A DNA stretch of 64,000 bases from Arthrobacter mobilis (GTDB taxonomy: Bacteria > Actinomycetota > Actinomycetes > Actinomycetales > Micrococcaceae), in NCBI RefSeq assembly GCF_012395835.1, contig NZ_JAAZSQ010000002.1:1-64000 (forward strand), given 5' to 3'. Position 1 is the first letter of the stretch, and every line of letters begins with the position of its first letter. Made by a program: the position numbers and the translations under genes. Of the stretch, positions 56,134-64,000 are shown one piece after another. The notes below the pieces were generated by a model, which did not search any database, was not told the DNA's origin, and saw only the letters and a list, made by a program, of their open reading frames with translations.

Positions 56134-58359
56134 TTACTGCGGGGGCGGGAGCAGCTCCGTTGCCCCGAGGGCATCGAGCACGAAGGCGTAGTCCCAGGCC
56201 GCGTCCTTCCAGGCCTCGTAGCGGCCGGAGGCGCCCCCGTGGCCGGCGTCCATGTCGGTCTTGAGCACTACCGGTGCGGTGCCGGTAGTGGCCGCGCGCA
56301 GCCGCGCCACCCACTTGGCCGGCTCCACGTACAGCACCCGGGTGTCATTGAAGCTGGTCACCGCCGCGATCGGCGGGTAGGGCAGCGGCCGGACGTTCTC
56401 GTACGGGCTGTAGGACTTCATGTAGGCGTACACCTCGGGGTCCTCGAGCGGGTTGCCCCACTCTTCCCACTCGAGCGCCGAGAGCGGCAGGTCCGGATCC
56501 AGCACGGAGGTGAGCGGATCCACGAACGGCACCTGCGCCAGGATCGCGGCGTATTTCTGCGGGGCGAGGTTGGCCACGGCGCCCATCAGCAGGCCGCCGG
56601 CCGAGCCGCCCATGGCCGCGATGCGCGCCGGGTCCGCCCAGCCGGAGGCGGCCAGCCAGTCCGTGGCGTCCACGAAGTCGGTGAAGGTGTTCTTCTTCTT
56701 CAGTTTCTTGCCGTCCTCGTACCACTTCCGGCCCATTTCGCCGCCGCCGCGCACGTGGGCGATGACCATCACCACGCCACGGTCCAGCACGGACAGCCGC
56801 GCCGTGCTGAAATACGGGTCCATGCTGTGCTCGTAGCTGCCGTAGGCATAGAGCAGGGCGGGGTTGGAGCCGTCCGGGCGCACCTCGGACCGGCGCAGCA
56901 CGGAGAGTGGAATCCGGGTGCCGTCCCGGCTTGTGGCCCATTCGCGGCTGGCCACATAGGCGCCGCGGTCGTAGCCGGGCACCGGGGTTTCCTTGCGCAG
57001 CCACAGCCGGCCGGTGGCCGGCTCATAGTCGTAGACCCGGGGCGGGGTGAGGAACGAGGCGTAGCCGAGCCGGATGACCGGTGACTCGTAGTCCATGGCG
57101 CCGGCGCCGGCGGTGAACAGCTCCTCGTCGAAGTCCGGTTCCGCCGGGGCGGCCTGCGTGCCCGTGCCCAGCCCGGCCAGCGGGATGACCTGGACGCGCT
57201 CGATGGTGTCCTTGCGCACCGACAGCACCATGTGCGTGGCGGTGACGCCGGCGCCGTTGACGCGCACGGCGTCGTCGTGCGGCACGACGGTGGCCCACTG
57301 CTGCTCGGCCAGCGGCTTGGCGAACTCGTCCAGTCCGGCCAGCGAGACCATTGAATTGACTGCTTCCTTGTTGTGCGTCAGCAGCACCATCTCCCGCCCG
57401 GCCAGCTGGAAGGGTTCGGCGTCGTAAAGGATGCGCTCGCTGCGCGGGACCAGCGTGCGCAGGCCGGCTGCCTGGTCGGCGAAGTCCAGCAGCCGGGTCT
57501 CGCTGTATTCGGAGCAGCTGATGCTGACCACCAGGTGGCGGCGGTCCGCGGAGAGGTCGAAGCCGGTCCACATGGCCGGGTCGTCTTCCTGGTGGATGAC
57601 GGTGTCCTCCTCCACGCCGGTGCCAAGGACGTGGGACCTGACCTGCCAGGGCCGCCAGGTGTCGTCCACCACGAGGTAGAACACCTGGCGGCCGTCCGGT
57701 GAAAAGGCCGGCGCGTAGAAGACGTTCTCCACCACGTCCGGCAGCAGTTCGCCGGTACGCAGGTCCTTGATCCGCAGGGTGAACCGCTCGTCCCCGGTGG
57801 TGTCGACGGCGTAGGCGAAAAGGTTGCCGTCCTTGGTCACTGCGGTGCCGCCAAGGGCGAAGAAGGGCTTGCCCTCGGCTTCGGCATTGCCGTCGAGCAG
57901 AACCTGCTCGCCCGGTATTTCGGTACCGGGCTCGACCTGCGGGGGCGTCCAGTCCGCAGCCAGGTCGCCGGTGTCCCGGGCCTGGACCCGGCACCGGACG
58001 GCATACTGCCTGCCTTCCTCCATCCGGCTGTAGTACCACCAGCCGTCCTTGCGCACCGGCACGGAGAGGTCGGTTTCCTGGGTCCGGTTCTTGATTTCCT
58101 GGAAGATCGCCTCCCGCAGCGGCTGCTGCCCGGCCGTGACCGCCTCCGTGTACTCGTTCTCGGCCCTGAGGTGGGCCACGACCTCGGGATCCTCCTTGGC
58201 GCGCAGCCACTCGTAGTCGTCCACGACGACGTCGCCGTGGTGGATCCGCTCGACTGGAACCTTCCGGGCGGCCGGCGGCTGCGGCGCCGGGGCGGTGCGG
58301 GGGACTGCGGGCGCGGCGGTGGAGGGTGCGGCGGCGCCGTCGGGTGCAGGGTGCGTCAT
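56134..58359 (-). CDS. S9 family peptidase (oligopeptidase B type)
   Basis: 741 residues. An N-terminal beta-propeller (about 75-440) starts with VERIHHGDVVVDDYEWL; the C-terminal alpha/beta-hydrolase has the catalytic Ser in AAMGGSAGGLLMGA (about 590), Asp in TSFNDTRVLY and His in TDMDAGHGGASGRYE. The sequence ESPVIRLGYASFLTPP and DYEPATG fit oligopeptidase B, which cuts small peptides after basic residues. It has an extra Ala/Pro-rich 35-residue N-terminus. TATATT ends five bases before the ATG. It is inside the paa island by position only. Confidence 0.92.
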   Translation of the reverse strand: MTHPAPDGAAAPSTAAPAVPRTAPAPQPPAARKVPVERIHHGDVVVDDYEWLRAKEDPEVVAHLRAENEYTEAVTAGQQPLREAIFQEIKNRTQETDLSVPVRKDGWWYYSRMEEGRQYAVRCRVQARDTGDLAADWTPPQVEPGTEIPGEQVLLDGNAEAEGKPFFALGGTAVTKDGNLFAYAVDTTGDERFTLRIKDLRTGELLPDVVENVFYAPAFSPDGRQVFYLVVDDTWRPWQVRSHVLGTGVEEDTVIHQEDDPAMWTGFDLSADRRHLVVSISCSEYSETRLLDFADQAAGLRTLVPRSERILYDAEPFQLAGREMVLLTHNKEAVNSMVSLAGLDEFAKPLAEQQWATVVPHDDAVRVNGAGVTATHMVLSVRKDTIERVQVIPLAGLGTGTQAAPAEPDFDEELFTAGAGAMDYESPVIRLGYASFLTPPRVYDYEPATGRLWLRKETPVPGYDRGAYVASREWATSRDGTRIPLSVLRRSEVRPDGSNPALLYAYGSYEHSMDPYFSTARLSVLDRGVVMVIAHVRGGGEMGRKWYEDGKKLKKKNTFTDFVDATDWLAASGWADPARIAAMGGSAGGLLMGAVANLAPQKYAAILAQVPFVDPLTSVLDPDLPLSALEWEEWGNPLEDPEVYAYMKSYSPYENVRPLPYPPIAAVTSFNDTRVLYVEPAKWVARLRAATTGTAPVVLKTDMDAGHGGASGRYEAWKDAAWDYAFVLDALGATELLPPPQ

Positions 58360-58372
58360 GGCACCAATATAG

Positions 58373-58405
58373 ATTGGGGCGCTCCCGCAGCGTCGGCTTC
58401 GGCTG
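58373..58405. repeat. Terminal fragment of the dispersed intergenic repeat
   Basis: GATTGGGGCGCTCCCGCAG, followed by a GTCGGCT segment, is identical to the first 30 or so bases of the 24414 element apart from one or two changes. It lies between the divergent S9 peptidase and paaA starts, so here a repeat fragment occupies promoter space. Confidence 0.7.
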
Positions 58406-58424
58406 CTTGACTCACCCTCGCCGG

Positions 58425-58454
58425 GATAATATTCTGAACGAACGGTCGGTAAAT
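58425..58454 (+). promoter_or_regulatory. paaA promoter -10 and PaaR-type operator
   Basis: GATAAT/TAATAT (58425-58432) is the likely -10 element. Four to five bases later begins TGAACGAACGGTCGGTAAAT (58435-58454), whose complement ATTTACCGACCGTTCGTTCA is the best match in the window to the PaaR pattern ACCGNNCGNNCGGT. The operator would cover the start of transcription of the paaABCDE operon. Confidence 0.7.
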
Positions 58455-58488
58455 ATTTCCAAGCTTCCAATACAGTGAGGTGGCCATC

Positions 58489-59475
58489 ATGGCAACGCAG
58501 ACGGATGCGCGTGAGCTGCATGCAGTCCCGTCCGAAGAGGACCAGGCCGGGCAGGCGTACTTTGACCGGATCATCGCCGAGGACTCGCGGATCGAGCCCT
58601 CGGACTGGATGCCCGAGGCATACCGGAAGACCTTGGTCCGCCAGATTTCCCAGCATGCCCACTCGGAAATCATCGGCATGCAGCCCGAGGCCAACTTCAT
58701 TACCCGCGCGCCCTCGCTCAAGCGCAAGGCCATCCTGATGGCCAAAGTCCAGGACGAGGCCGGCCACGGCCTGTACCTGTACTCGGCGGCCGAGACGCTG
58801 GGCACCCCGCGCGAGGAACTCTTCGACCAGCTGCTGACCGGCAGGGCCAAGTACTCCTCGATCTTCAACTACCCGGCGCTGACCTGGGCGGACATGGGGG
58901 CCATCGGCTGGCTCGTGGACGGTGCGGCGATCGTAAACCAGGTTCCGCTGTGCCGCGCCTCCTACGGGCCCTACGGCCGGGCAATGGTCCGCATCTGCAA
59001 GGAGGAGTCCTTCCACCAGCGCCAGGGCTTCGAGATCCTGCTCGAACTGGCCAACGGCACGCCCGCGCAGAAGCAGATGGCCCAGGATGCCATCAACCGC
59101 TTCTACGCCCCTGCGCTGATGATGTTCGGGCCGAACGACGACGCGTCCCCCAATTCCCAGCAGTCCATGCGCTGGAACATTAAGCGCTTCTCCAACGACG
59201 AACTGCGCCAGCGCTTCGTCGGCATGATCCAGGAGCAGGTCAAGGTCCTGGGCCTGACCCTGCCCGATGACAAGATCCGGTTCAACGAGGAAACCGGCCA
59301 ATGGGAGCACGGCGAACTCGACTGGAACGAGTTCTACGAGGTCCTCAAAGGCCGCGGACCGTGCAACGCGCAGCGGATGGAACGCCGGCGCGAGGCGCAT
59401 GAGAACGGTGCGTGGGTGCGCGAGGCAGCCTCCGCCTACGCCGCAAAGCAGGCACAGAAAGCACAGGTGGCGTGA
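58489..59475 (+). CDS. paaA: 1,2-phenylacetyl-CoA epoxidase, catalytic subunit A
   Basis: 328 residues. Di-iron carboxylate ligands lie in [15 protein letters not shown] (Asp/Glu-X-X-His) and [14 protein letters not shown] (Glu-Glu-X-X-His). It epoxidises the aromatic ring of phenylacetyl-CoA with O2. ATG 58489 has GAGG eight bases upstream; a GTG three codons earlier overlaps that site and is less likely. The stop overlaps the paaB start in TGATG; the operon continues through paaE. Confidence 0.96.
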   Translation: MATQTDARELHAVPSEEDQAGQAYFDRIIAEDSRIEPSDWMPEAYRKTLVRQISQHAHSEIIGMQPEANFITRAPSLKRKAILMAKVQDEAGHGLYLYSAAETLGTPREELFDQLLTGRAKYSSIFNYPALTWADMGAIGWLVDGAAIVNQVPLCRASYGPYGRAMVRICKEESFHQRQGFEILLELANGTPAQKQMAQDAINRFYAPALMMFGPNDDASPNSQQSMRWNIKRFSNDELRQRFVGMIQEQVKVLGLTLPDDKIRFNEETGQWEHGELDWNEFYEVLKGRGPCNAQRMERRREAHENGAWVREAASAYAAKQAQKAQVA

Positions 59476-59831
59476 TGGCAACAGGAGACCAGTCAGCAAT
59501 GGCGACGGCGGCCAAGACCCCGGTCACCGAGGCCGGACAGTCCGCCAACAGGGGCTCGTGGCCGCTGTGGGAGGTTTTCGTGCGCTCGGCGCGCGGCCTC
59601 TCCCACGTGCATGCCGGATCCCTGCACGCCCCGGACGCCGAGATGGCGGTGCGCAATGCCCGCGATCTGTACACCCGGCGCAACGAAGGCGTCTCCCTCT
59701 GGGTGGTTCCGGCGTCGGCCATCGTGGCCAGCGATCCGGACGCCAAGGGGGCGTTCTTTGAATCCCCGCAGGGCAAGGACTACCGCCACGCCATGTACTA
59801 CAAGAAGAGCGAAGGGGTGAAGCACCTGTGA
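59475..59831 (+). CDS. paaB: 1,2-phenylacetyl-CoA epoxidase subunit B
   Basis: 118 residues. PaaB fold: WPLWEVFVRSARGLSHVHAG, DAEMAVRNARDLYTRR and SLWVVPASAI. It has no catalytic metal and organises the PaaAC complex. The ATG overlaps the paaA stop. The N-terminal 30 residues are a variable Ala/Thr-rich extension. Confidence 0.94.
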   Translation: MATGDQSAMATAAKTPVTEAGQSANRGSWPLWEVFVRSARGLSHVHAGSLHAPDAEMAVRNARDLYTRRNEGVSLWVVPASAIVASDPDAKGAFFESPQGKDYRHAMYYKKSEGVKHL

Positions 59832-60655
59832 GCGGCGAAAGCGCCACCCGGATCACCCCGGGCAATGCCCTGCGTCCGGAGGACATTGCCGAAAAGGTGG
59901 CTGCCGGCACCAGGATCAGCCAGGACGTGGCCGAGTACGCGCTGCGGCTGGGCGACGACGCCCTGATCCTGGCCCAGCGCCTGGGCTGGTGGATTTCCCG
60001 GGCGCCGGAAATCGAAGAGGACATCGCCCTGGGCAACATCGCCCTGGACCTGCTCGGCCATGCCCGCTCCTTCCTGACCTACGCCGGGTCGGCCTGGGGC
60101 AAGACGGAGGACGACCTGGCCTACTGGCGCTCGGAGCCGGAGTTCCGCTCCAGCTTCCTGGTCGAGCAGCCCAACGGCGACTTCGCCAAGACCATCGCCC
60201 GCCAGCTGGTCTTCTCCCTCTACCAGTACGAGTTGTACTCGCGGCTGGTCAATTCAGCGGACGAAACCTTGGCGGCCATCGCCGCCAAGGCGCTCAAGGA
60301 AGTGGACTACCACCGCGACCACGCGATCCAGTGGACGCTGCGGCTGGGCGACGGCACCGAGGAATCCCACCGGCGCATGAAGTCCGGCCTGGACTCCGTC
60401 TGGCCGTACGTTGACGAACTGTTCGCCGACGACGAGCTGATCGACCGCCTGGCCGGCGTGGCCGTGCGTCCCTCCGAACTGCGCGCGCCCTTCGATGCGC
60501 TGCTGGCGCAGGTCCTGGACGAGGCCACGCTGCAGGTGCCTGAGGTGCAGCCGGCCATGACCGGCAACCGCGGCAGCCAGCACAGCGAGCACCTGGGCTA
60601 CATCCTCGCCGAGATGCAGGTCATTGCCCGCGAGCACCCCGGAGCCACCTGGTAG
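59828..60655 (+). CDS. paaC: 1,2-phenylacetyl-CoA epoxidase subunit C
   Basis: 275 residues, ferritin-like structural subunit. Conserved segments: YALRLGDDALILAQRLGWW, IALDLLGHARSFLTYAG and EVDYHRDHAIQWTLRLGDG. It binds PaaA and stabilises it. The GTG overlaps the paaB stop in GTGA. Confidence 0.94.
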   Translation: MSGESATRITPGNALRPEDIAEKVAAGTRISQDVAEYALRLGDDALILAQRLGWWISRAPEIEEDIALGNIALDLLGHARSFLTYAGSAWGKTEDDLAYWRSEPEFRSSFLVEQPNGDFAKTIARQLVFSLYQYELYSRLVNSADETLAAIAAKALKEVDYHRDHAIQWTLRLGDGTEESHRRMKSGLDSVWPYVDELFADDELIDRLAGVAVRPSELRAPFDALLAQVLDEATLQVPEVQPAMTGNRGSQHSEHLGYILAEMQVIAREHPGATW

Positions 60656-60670
60656 GAGACCGGCACAGCC

Positions 60671-61207
60671 ATGTCCACAAACACTGCAGTCCGCCCCGCC
60701 GATGCCCTGGCCGCCAAGGTCTGGGACATCGCCGCGACCATCGCCGATCCGGAGATCCCGGTCCTGACCATCGAGGACCTGGGCATCCTGCGCGAGGTGG
60801 CGGTGGTGCCCGGGCAGGCCGGCGGCGGCCGGCCCGCCGTCGAGGTCACCATTACACCCACCTATTCGGGCTGCCCGGCCATGGACACCATCCGCGACGA
60901 CATCGTGGCGGCGCTGGACCGGCACGGCTATGGCGACGTGCAGGTGAAGCTGGTGCTGGCCCCGGCCTGGACCACCGACTGGATGACCGAATCCGGCAAG
61001 GCCAAGCTCGAGGAGTACGGCATTGCCGCACCGACCGGCAGGGCCGGGGTGCGCACCGGGCCGGTCCGCCTGGGGCTGAGCGTGAAGTGCCCGCGCTGCA
61101 ACTCGCTGAACACCCGGGAGATCACCCGCTTCGGCTCCACCTCCTGCAAGGCGCTCTACCAGTGCAATGACTGCAAGGAACCCTTCGACTACTTCAAGGT
61201 GCTCTAG
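60671..61207 (+). CDS. paaD: Phenylacetate epoxidase maturation protein PaaD (MIP18/SUF type)
   Basis: 178 residues. MIP18/DUF59 domain with IADPEIPVLTIEDLGIL and VTITPTYSGCPAMDTI, and a C-terminal zinc-ribbon-like cluster (CPRCNS, then SCKALYQCNDC). It is thought to mature the metal or iron-sulfur centre of the epoxidase. GTAGGAGA lies about 12 bases upstream. Its stop is directly followed by the paaE ATG. Confidence 0.94.
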   Translation: MSTNTAVRPADALAAKVWDIAATIADPEIPVLTIEDLGILREVAVVPGQAGGGRPAVEVTITPTYSGCPAMDTIRDDIVAALDRHGYGDVQVKLVLAPAWTTDWMTESGKAKLEEYGIAAPTGRAGVRTGPVRLGLSVKCPRCNSLNTREITRFGSTSCKALYQCNDCKEPFDYFKVL

Positions 61208-62377
61208 ATGACTACTTCCACTCCCGAGGCCTCCTCCGCGGCCGAATCCGCAGCCAAGCGCCGGGGCAGCTTCCACCCGCTGACCGTTTCGAACGTCCGG
61301 CGGCTCACCGACGAGGCCATCGAGGTGACCTTCGCGGTTCCGGAGCACCTGCAGGGACAGTACGACTACATTCCCGGCCAGTACGTGGCCCTGCGCACGC
61401 AGCTGGAGGGCAGGGAGGTCCGCCGCAGCTACTCCATCTGCGCCGAGCCCACCCCCGGGGAGATCCGCGTGGCGATCAAGCGCGACCTGGGCGGACTGTT
61501 CTCGAACTGGGCCAACGACAACCTCAAGCCCGGGGACGTCCTGGACGTGATGAGCCCTGCCGGTGCGTTCATTTCCAAGCACCAGATCACCGAGCTCAAC
61601 CGCCCCGAGGACATCGACACCGAGAACGAGACCGTCTTCGCCGCGTTCGCGGCCGGCTCCGGGATCACCCCGGTGATCGCCATCGCCCGGCACGTGCTGG
61701 CCGCCAACGACCGGGTGCGCTTTGACCTGGTCTACGCGAACAAGGCCGCCATGGACGTGATGTTCGTGGAGGAACTGGCGGACCTGAAGGACAAGTACCC
61801 GGCCCGCTTCGCCGTGCACCACGTGCTCTCCCGCGAACAGCGGATCTCCCCGCTGCTGTCCGGCCGGATCGACACCGACAAGCTCAACGCCCTGTTCGAC
61901 GACGTGCTGCGCACCGACGAGGTGGACGAGTGGTTCCTGTGCGGGCCGTTCGAGTTGGTCCAGATGGTCCGCGACGTCCTGGCCGAGCGCGGAATCCCCA
62001 GCGAGAAGATCCGCTACGAGCTGTTCACCACCGGCGAGCCGACCAAGCCCCAGGGCAGCATTGGCAGGCCGGTGGAGGTGGACCCGGATGCGGACAATTA
62101 CGAGATCAACTTCCGGCTGGACGGGCTCTCCGGCAAGGTGCCCAGCCCCAAGCACGCCCGCGAGTCCATCCTCAATGCCGCCCTGCGGGTGCGTCCCGAC
62201 GTTCCCTTCGCCTGCGCCGGCGGCGTGTGCGGCACCTGCCGGGCCAAGGTAGTCTCGGGCACGTTCGAGATGGAGGAGAACTACGCGCTGGAGCCGGAGG
62301 AGATCGAGCGCGGCTACGTGCTGACCTGCCAGACGCGCCCGACCAGCGACGAAATCACCGTCGACTACGACGCGTAG
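61208..62377 (+). CDS. paaE: 1,2-phenylacetyl-CoA epoxidase reductase subunit E
   Basis: 389 residues. FAD domain with YVALRTQLEGREVRRSYSIC, NADPH domain with AAGSGITPVIAIA and FLCGPFELVQM, and a C-terminal plant-type 2Fe-2S ferredoxin with Cys in FACAGGVCGTCRAKV and LTCQTRP. It passes electrons from NADPH to the PaaAC di-iron centre. Zero gap after paaD. There is a 205-base space to the next gene in which I see no gene. Confidence 0.96.
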   Translation: MTTSTPEASSAAESAAKRRGSFHPLTVSNVRRLTDEAIEVTFAVPEHLQGQYDYIPGQYVALRTQLEGREVRRSYSICAEPTPGEIRVAIKRDLGGLFSNWANDNLKPGDVLDVMSPAGAFISKHQITELNRPEDIDTENETVFAAFAAGSGITPVIAIARHVLAANDRVRFDLVYANKAAMDVMFVEELADLKDKYPARFAVHHVLSREQRISPLLSGRIDTDKLNALFDDVLRTDEVDEWFLCGPFELVQMVRDVLAERGIPSEKIRYELFTTGEPTKPQGSIGRPVEVDPDADNYEINFRLDGLSGKVPSPKHARESILNAALRVRPDVPFACAGGVCGTCRAKVVSGTFEMEENYALEPEEIERGYVLTCQTRPTSDEITVDYDA

Positions 62378-62582
62378 TATGTCGCCGGGGAGGCCTCCGG
62401 CCGGCGGCAACGAACGGAACCCTGCCTCCCAAGCTCGGCCCGGGGCCCTCGGCAGGATTCCCTACCAGCCCGGGAGCTGAACGTTCAAGCCGCCCTTCCC
62501 GGAGGCCTGCCCGGCTTTGTGTTCCTTCCGTCCATGCTGTTCCCTCCCTCCAGCCCGTCCGCATAGTCCAAAGGAGAACTTC

Positions 62583-63374
62583 GTGAGCATGATCGAGCTG
62601 AGCATTGCCGGCAATATTGCGGAAGTGGTGCTGAACGCGCCGCAGAAGATGAACGCGCTGGACGAGCAGGCGCTGGCGGACCTGGGCGCTGCGTACGACG
62701 ACGCCGCGGCGGCAGCCGCCGCCGGCACGGTGCGGGCGCTGCTGCTGCGCGGAGCGGGCCGCGGCTTCTGCGCCGGCCGGGATATTTCCGGGGTCGTGCC
62801 GGAGACCGACGACGCCTACCACTACCTGGGCGACCTGGTCACGCCGCTGCTGAAGAAGATGGCGGCCTTCCCGGCGCCGACCTTCGCGGCCGCACAGGGG
62901 GCAGCGCTCGGTGTCGGGCTCGGGCTGCTGATTGCCACCGACGTGGTGTACGTGGCGGAGGATGCCAAGATCGGCTCGCCGTTTGCCAACCTCGGGGCCA
63001 CGCTGGATTCGGGCGGGCACTGGCTGTTCACCGAGCGCCTCGGGGCACACCGGACCCTGGACCTGGTCTACACCGCCGAACTGATGAGCGGCAGCGAGGC
63101 GGTGGCCTCCGGCCTGTTCAGCCGCGCCATGCCGGCCGGGGAACTGCTGGACAGCACCCGGGCCATCGTGGCCCGGGTGGCCGAGGGGGCCACCGGGGCC
63201 TTCCGGGCATCGAAGGAACTCGTGGCCCATATCCGGGACCAGCGGCTGGGGCTGTGGGCAGCCACCGAGGAGGAGAACGTGGCCCAGGGACAGCTGTGCA
63301 GCAGCGCCGACTACGCTGAGGGCTTCAAGGCCTTCCAGGAGAAGCGCCGGCCGGTCTTCAAAGGTCTGCCCTGA
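62583..63374 (+). CDS. paaG: Enoyl-CoA hydratase/isomerase (PaaG-type ring isomerase)
   Basis: 263 residues from GTG (GGAGAA five bases upstream; ATG two codons later also possible). Crotonase motifs: EVVLNAPQKMNALDE, RGFCAGRDISGVV, AAQGAALGVGLGLLIATD, and ATLDSGGHWLFTERLG typical of PaaG/PaaB-like isomerases, with FQEKRRPVFKG at the end. It likely isomerises the epoxide to oxepin-CoA. Assignment among the crotonases is by sequence flavour and position after paaE. Confidence 0.87.
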   Translation: MSMIELSIAGNIAEVVLNAPQKMNALDEQALADLGAAYDDAAAAAAAGTVRALLLRGAGRGFCAGRDISGVVPETDDAYHYLGDLVTPLLKKMAAFPAPTFAAAQGAALGVGLGLLIATDVVYVAEDAKIGSPFANLGATLDSGGHWLFTERLGAHRTLDLVYTAELMSGSEAVASGLFSRAMPAGELLDSTRAIVARVAEGATGAFRASKELVAHIRDQRLGLWAATEEENVAQGQLCSSADYAEGFKAFQEKRRPVFKGLP

Positions 63375-63583
63375 TATCAATCCTTTAATCCCCGGCGCGG
63401 ATTCCGCCCGCAGCCCTTGACGGCAGTTGCCGGCCGGAGGAGGATGCTGCCACTGAGCTGCCCCGCCGGAAGGCAGGTTTCCGGCGGCGCAGCCTGGTGG
63501 GCCTGCGGGTGCCGGAAGAGCGCCGTATGGGGGTGGGCGGCCGTGCATGCGGCCGCCAGCAGTCACGGCAGGCGCGGGCCCGG

Positions 63584-63629
63584 CAGAAAGCCACCCGTCC
63601 CGGAGAAACCCGGGACGGGTGGCTTTCTG
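63584..63629. terminator. Bidirectional terminator between paaG and the Lrp gene
   Basis: Twenty-base perfect stem (63584-63603 with 63610-63629) and a six-base loop, located between convergent genes. The remaining part of 63375-63645 shows no gene. Confidence 0.85.
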
Positions 63630-63645
63630 CTGCCTGCCGCCAGGC

Positions 63646-64000
63646 TCAGCGGGTGTCCATGTCCTCGAAGACCAGGAAGGTCTGGGTGTCGATGATCCCG
63701 GGCATGGACTGGATCTGGTCGAAAATCACCCGGCGCAGATCCACGTTGTCCACCGCCCGGACGAGCAGGATGACGTCGAAGTTCCCGCCCACCAGGGCAA
63801 TGTGGTGCACCTCGGGGATGGCCTTGAGGGCATCCTTCAGCGCCCGCCAGGAGTGCTGGCGCAGCTTCAGCGTCACGTAGGCGGAAGCCCGCAGGCCGGC
63901 CTTGATCGGATCCACAAGGGCGGTGAACTTGGTCAGCACGCCGGATTCGGTCAGCCGGGCGATCCGCGAATAGGCGTGGGCACGCGAAATGTGAACGTTT
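63646..64000 (-). CDS. Lrp/AsnC family regulator (5' part beyond right edge)
   Basis: About 118 C-terminal residues are visible. The end of the DNA-binding domain (VHISRAHAYSRIARLTESGV) is followed by the RAM ligand-binding domain: YVTLKLRQHSWRALKDAL, IPEVHHIALVGGNFDVILLV and FQDQIQSMPGI-like segment DQIQSMPGIIDTQTF. Such regulators sense amino acids or aromatic pathway intermediates; the neighbouring paa genes make a catabolic role possible but unproven. The start is outside the window. Confidence 0.9.
   Translation of the reverse strand, partial: NVHISRAHAYSRIARLTESGVLTKFTALVDPIKAGLRASAYVTLKLRQHSWRALKDALKAIPEVHHIALVGGNFDVILLVRAVDNVDLRRVIFDQIQSMPGIIDTQTFLVFEDMDTR

Noticed and set aside
58407-58430. 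TTGACT as -35 element for paaA
   Set aside because: The spacer to GATAAT is only 12 bases, 14 to the alternative TAATAT, both too short for a sigma-70 promoter; only the -10 was kept.

Overview
The window is high-GC DNA (about 70 percent by eye) with dense, mostly actinobacterial genes. It looks like a Micrococcaceae (Arthrobacter-like) chromosome. Supporting signs are menaquinone synthesis genes, System II cytochrome c biogenesis, the 32-residue ribosomal protein bS22, a DNA topoisomerase I with a Lys/Ala-rich tail instead of zinc fingers, many GTG/TTG starts, many apparently leaderless genes, and gene order shared with Mycobacterium tuberculosis. No rRNA, complete tRNA, CRISPR array, insertion sequence, integrase or phage gene was found. 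This is core chromosome with a catabolic cluster at its right end.

Layout. 1-6.9 kb: 5' end of acs, a membrane protein, nth, a Nudix CoA pyrophosphatase, a WXG100-like protein on the other strand, and a PolA-like polymerase. 7.0-12.4 kb: a Tad/Flp-type pilus operon (ssd/cpaE-like, tadA, tadB, tadC, a DUF4244 pilin-like gene, two TadE-like genes) facing an MrfA-type DEAH helicase; this is the known helicase/secretion neighbourhood. 14.8-22.4 kb: two GNAT acetyltransferases, trhO, an SAM methyltransferase, an ArsR-type regulator and topA. 22.5-36.5 kb: ppx/gppA, a TIM-barrel protein, proC, ktrBA potassium uptake, acuC, an ArsR regulator, gdhA, a sugar kinase, aroG with an attenuation-type leader, an excisionase-type HTH protein, bS22, a HAD phosphatase, a glutaredoxin-like protein and rex. 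36.5-46.8 kb: a repeat-containing membrane protein, a phosphoglycerate-mutase-type phosphatase, the tlpA-ccdA-resB-ccsB cytochrome c operon, small membrane proteins, and menA, menE, menB. 46.9-63.4 kb: a phenylacetate degradation island (paaJ-paaF-paaH, paaZ, paaI-paaK-paaR, paaABCDE, paaG) with a tyrosine phosphatase and an S9 peptidase in between. The right edge holds a truncated Lrp/AsnC gene.

How genes work together. The paa genes form a complete aerobic phenylacetate route: PaaK makes phenylacetyl-CoA, PaaABCDE epoxidises it, PaaG isomerises, PaaZ opens and oxidises the ring, PaaF/PaaH/PaaJ finish beta-oxidation, PaaI salvages CoA. Four similar TetR-type operator sequences lie in front of the paaJFH, paaZ, paaIKR and paaA transcription units, so PaaR probably controls them all. 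The ccs genes and men genes serve the respiratory chain, and Rex is an NADH sensor of the same physiology.

Most interesting items: a leaderless 20-codon peptide with Trp-Tyr-Ala-Tyr-Phe followed by alternative RNA hairpins in front of aroG; at least sixteen genes whose TANNNT -10 element ends 5-8 bases before the start codon; a family of intergenic repeats at five loci; and a structured intergenic element upstream of proC.
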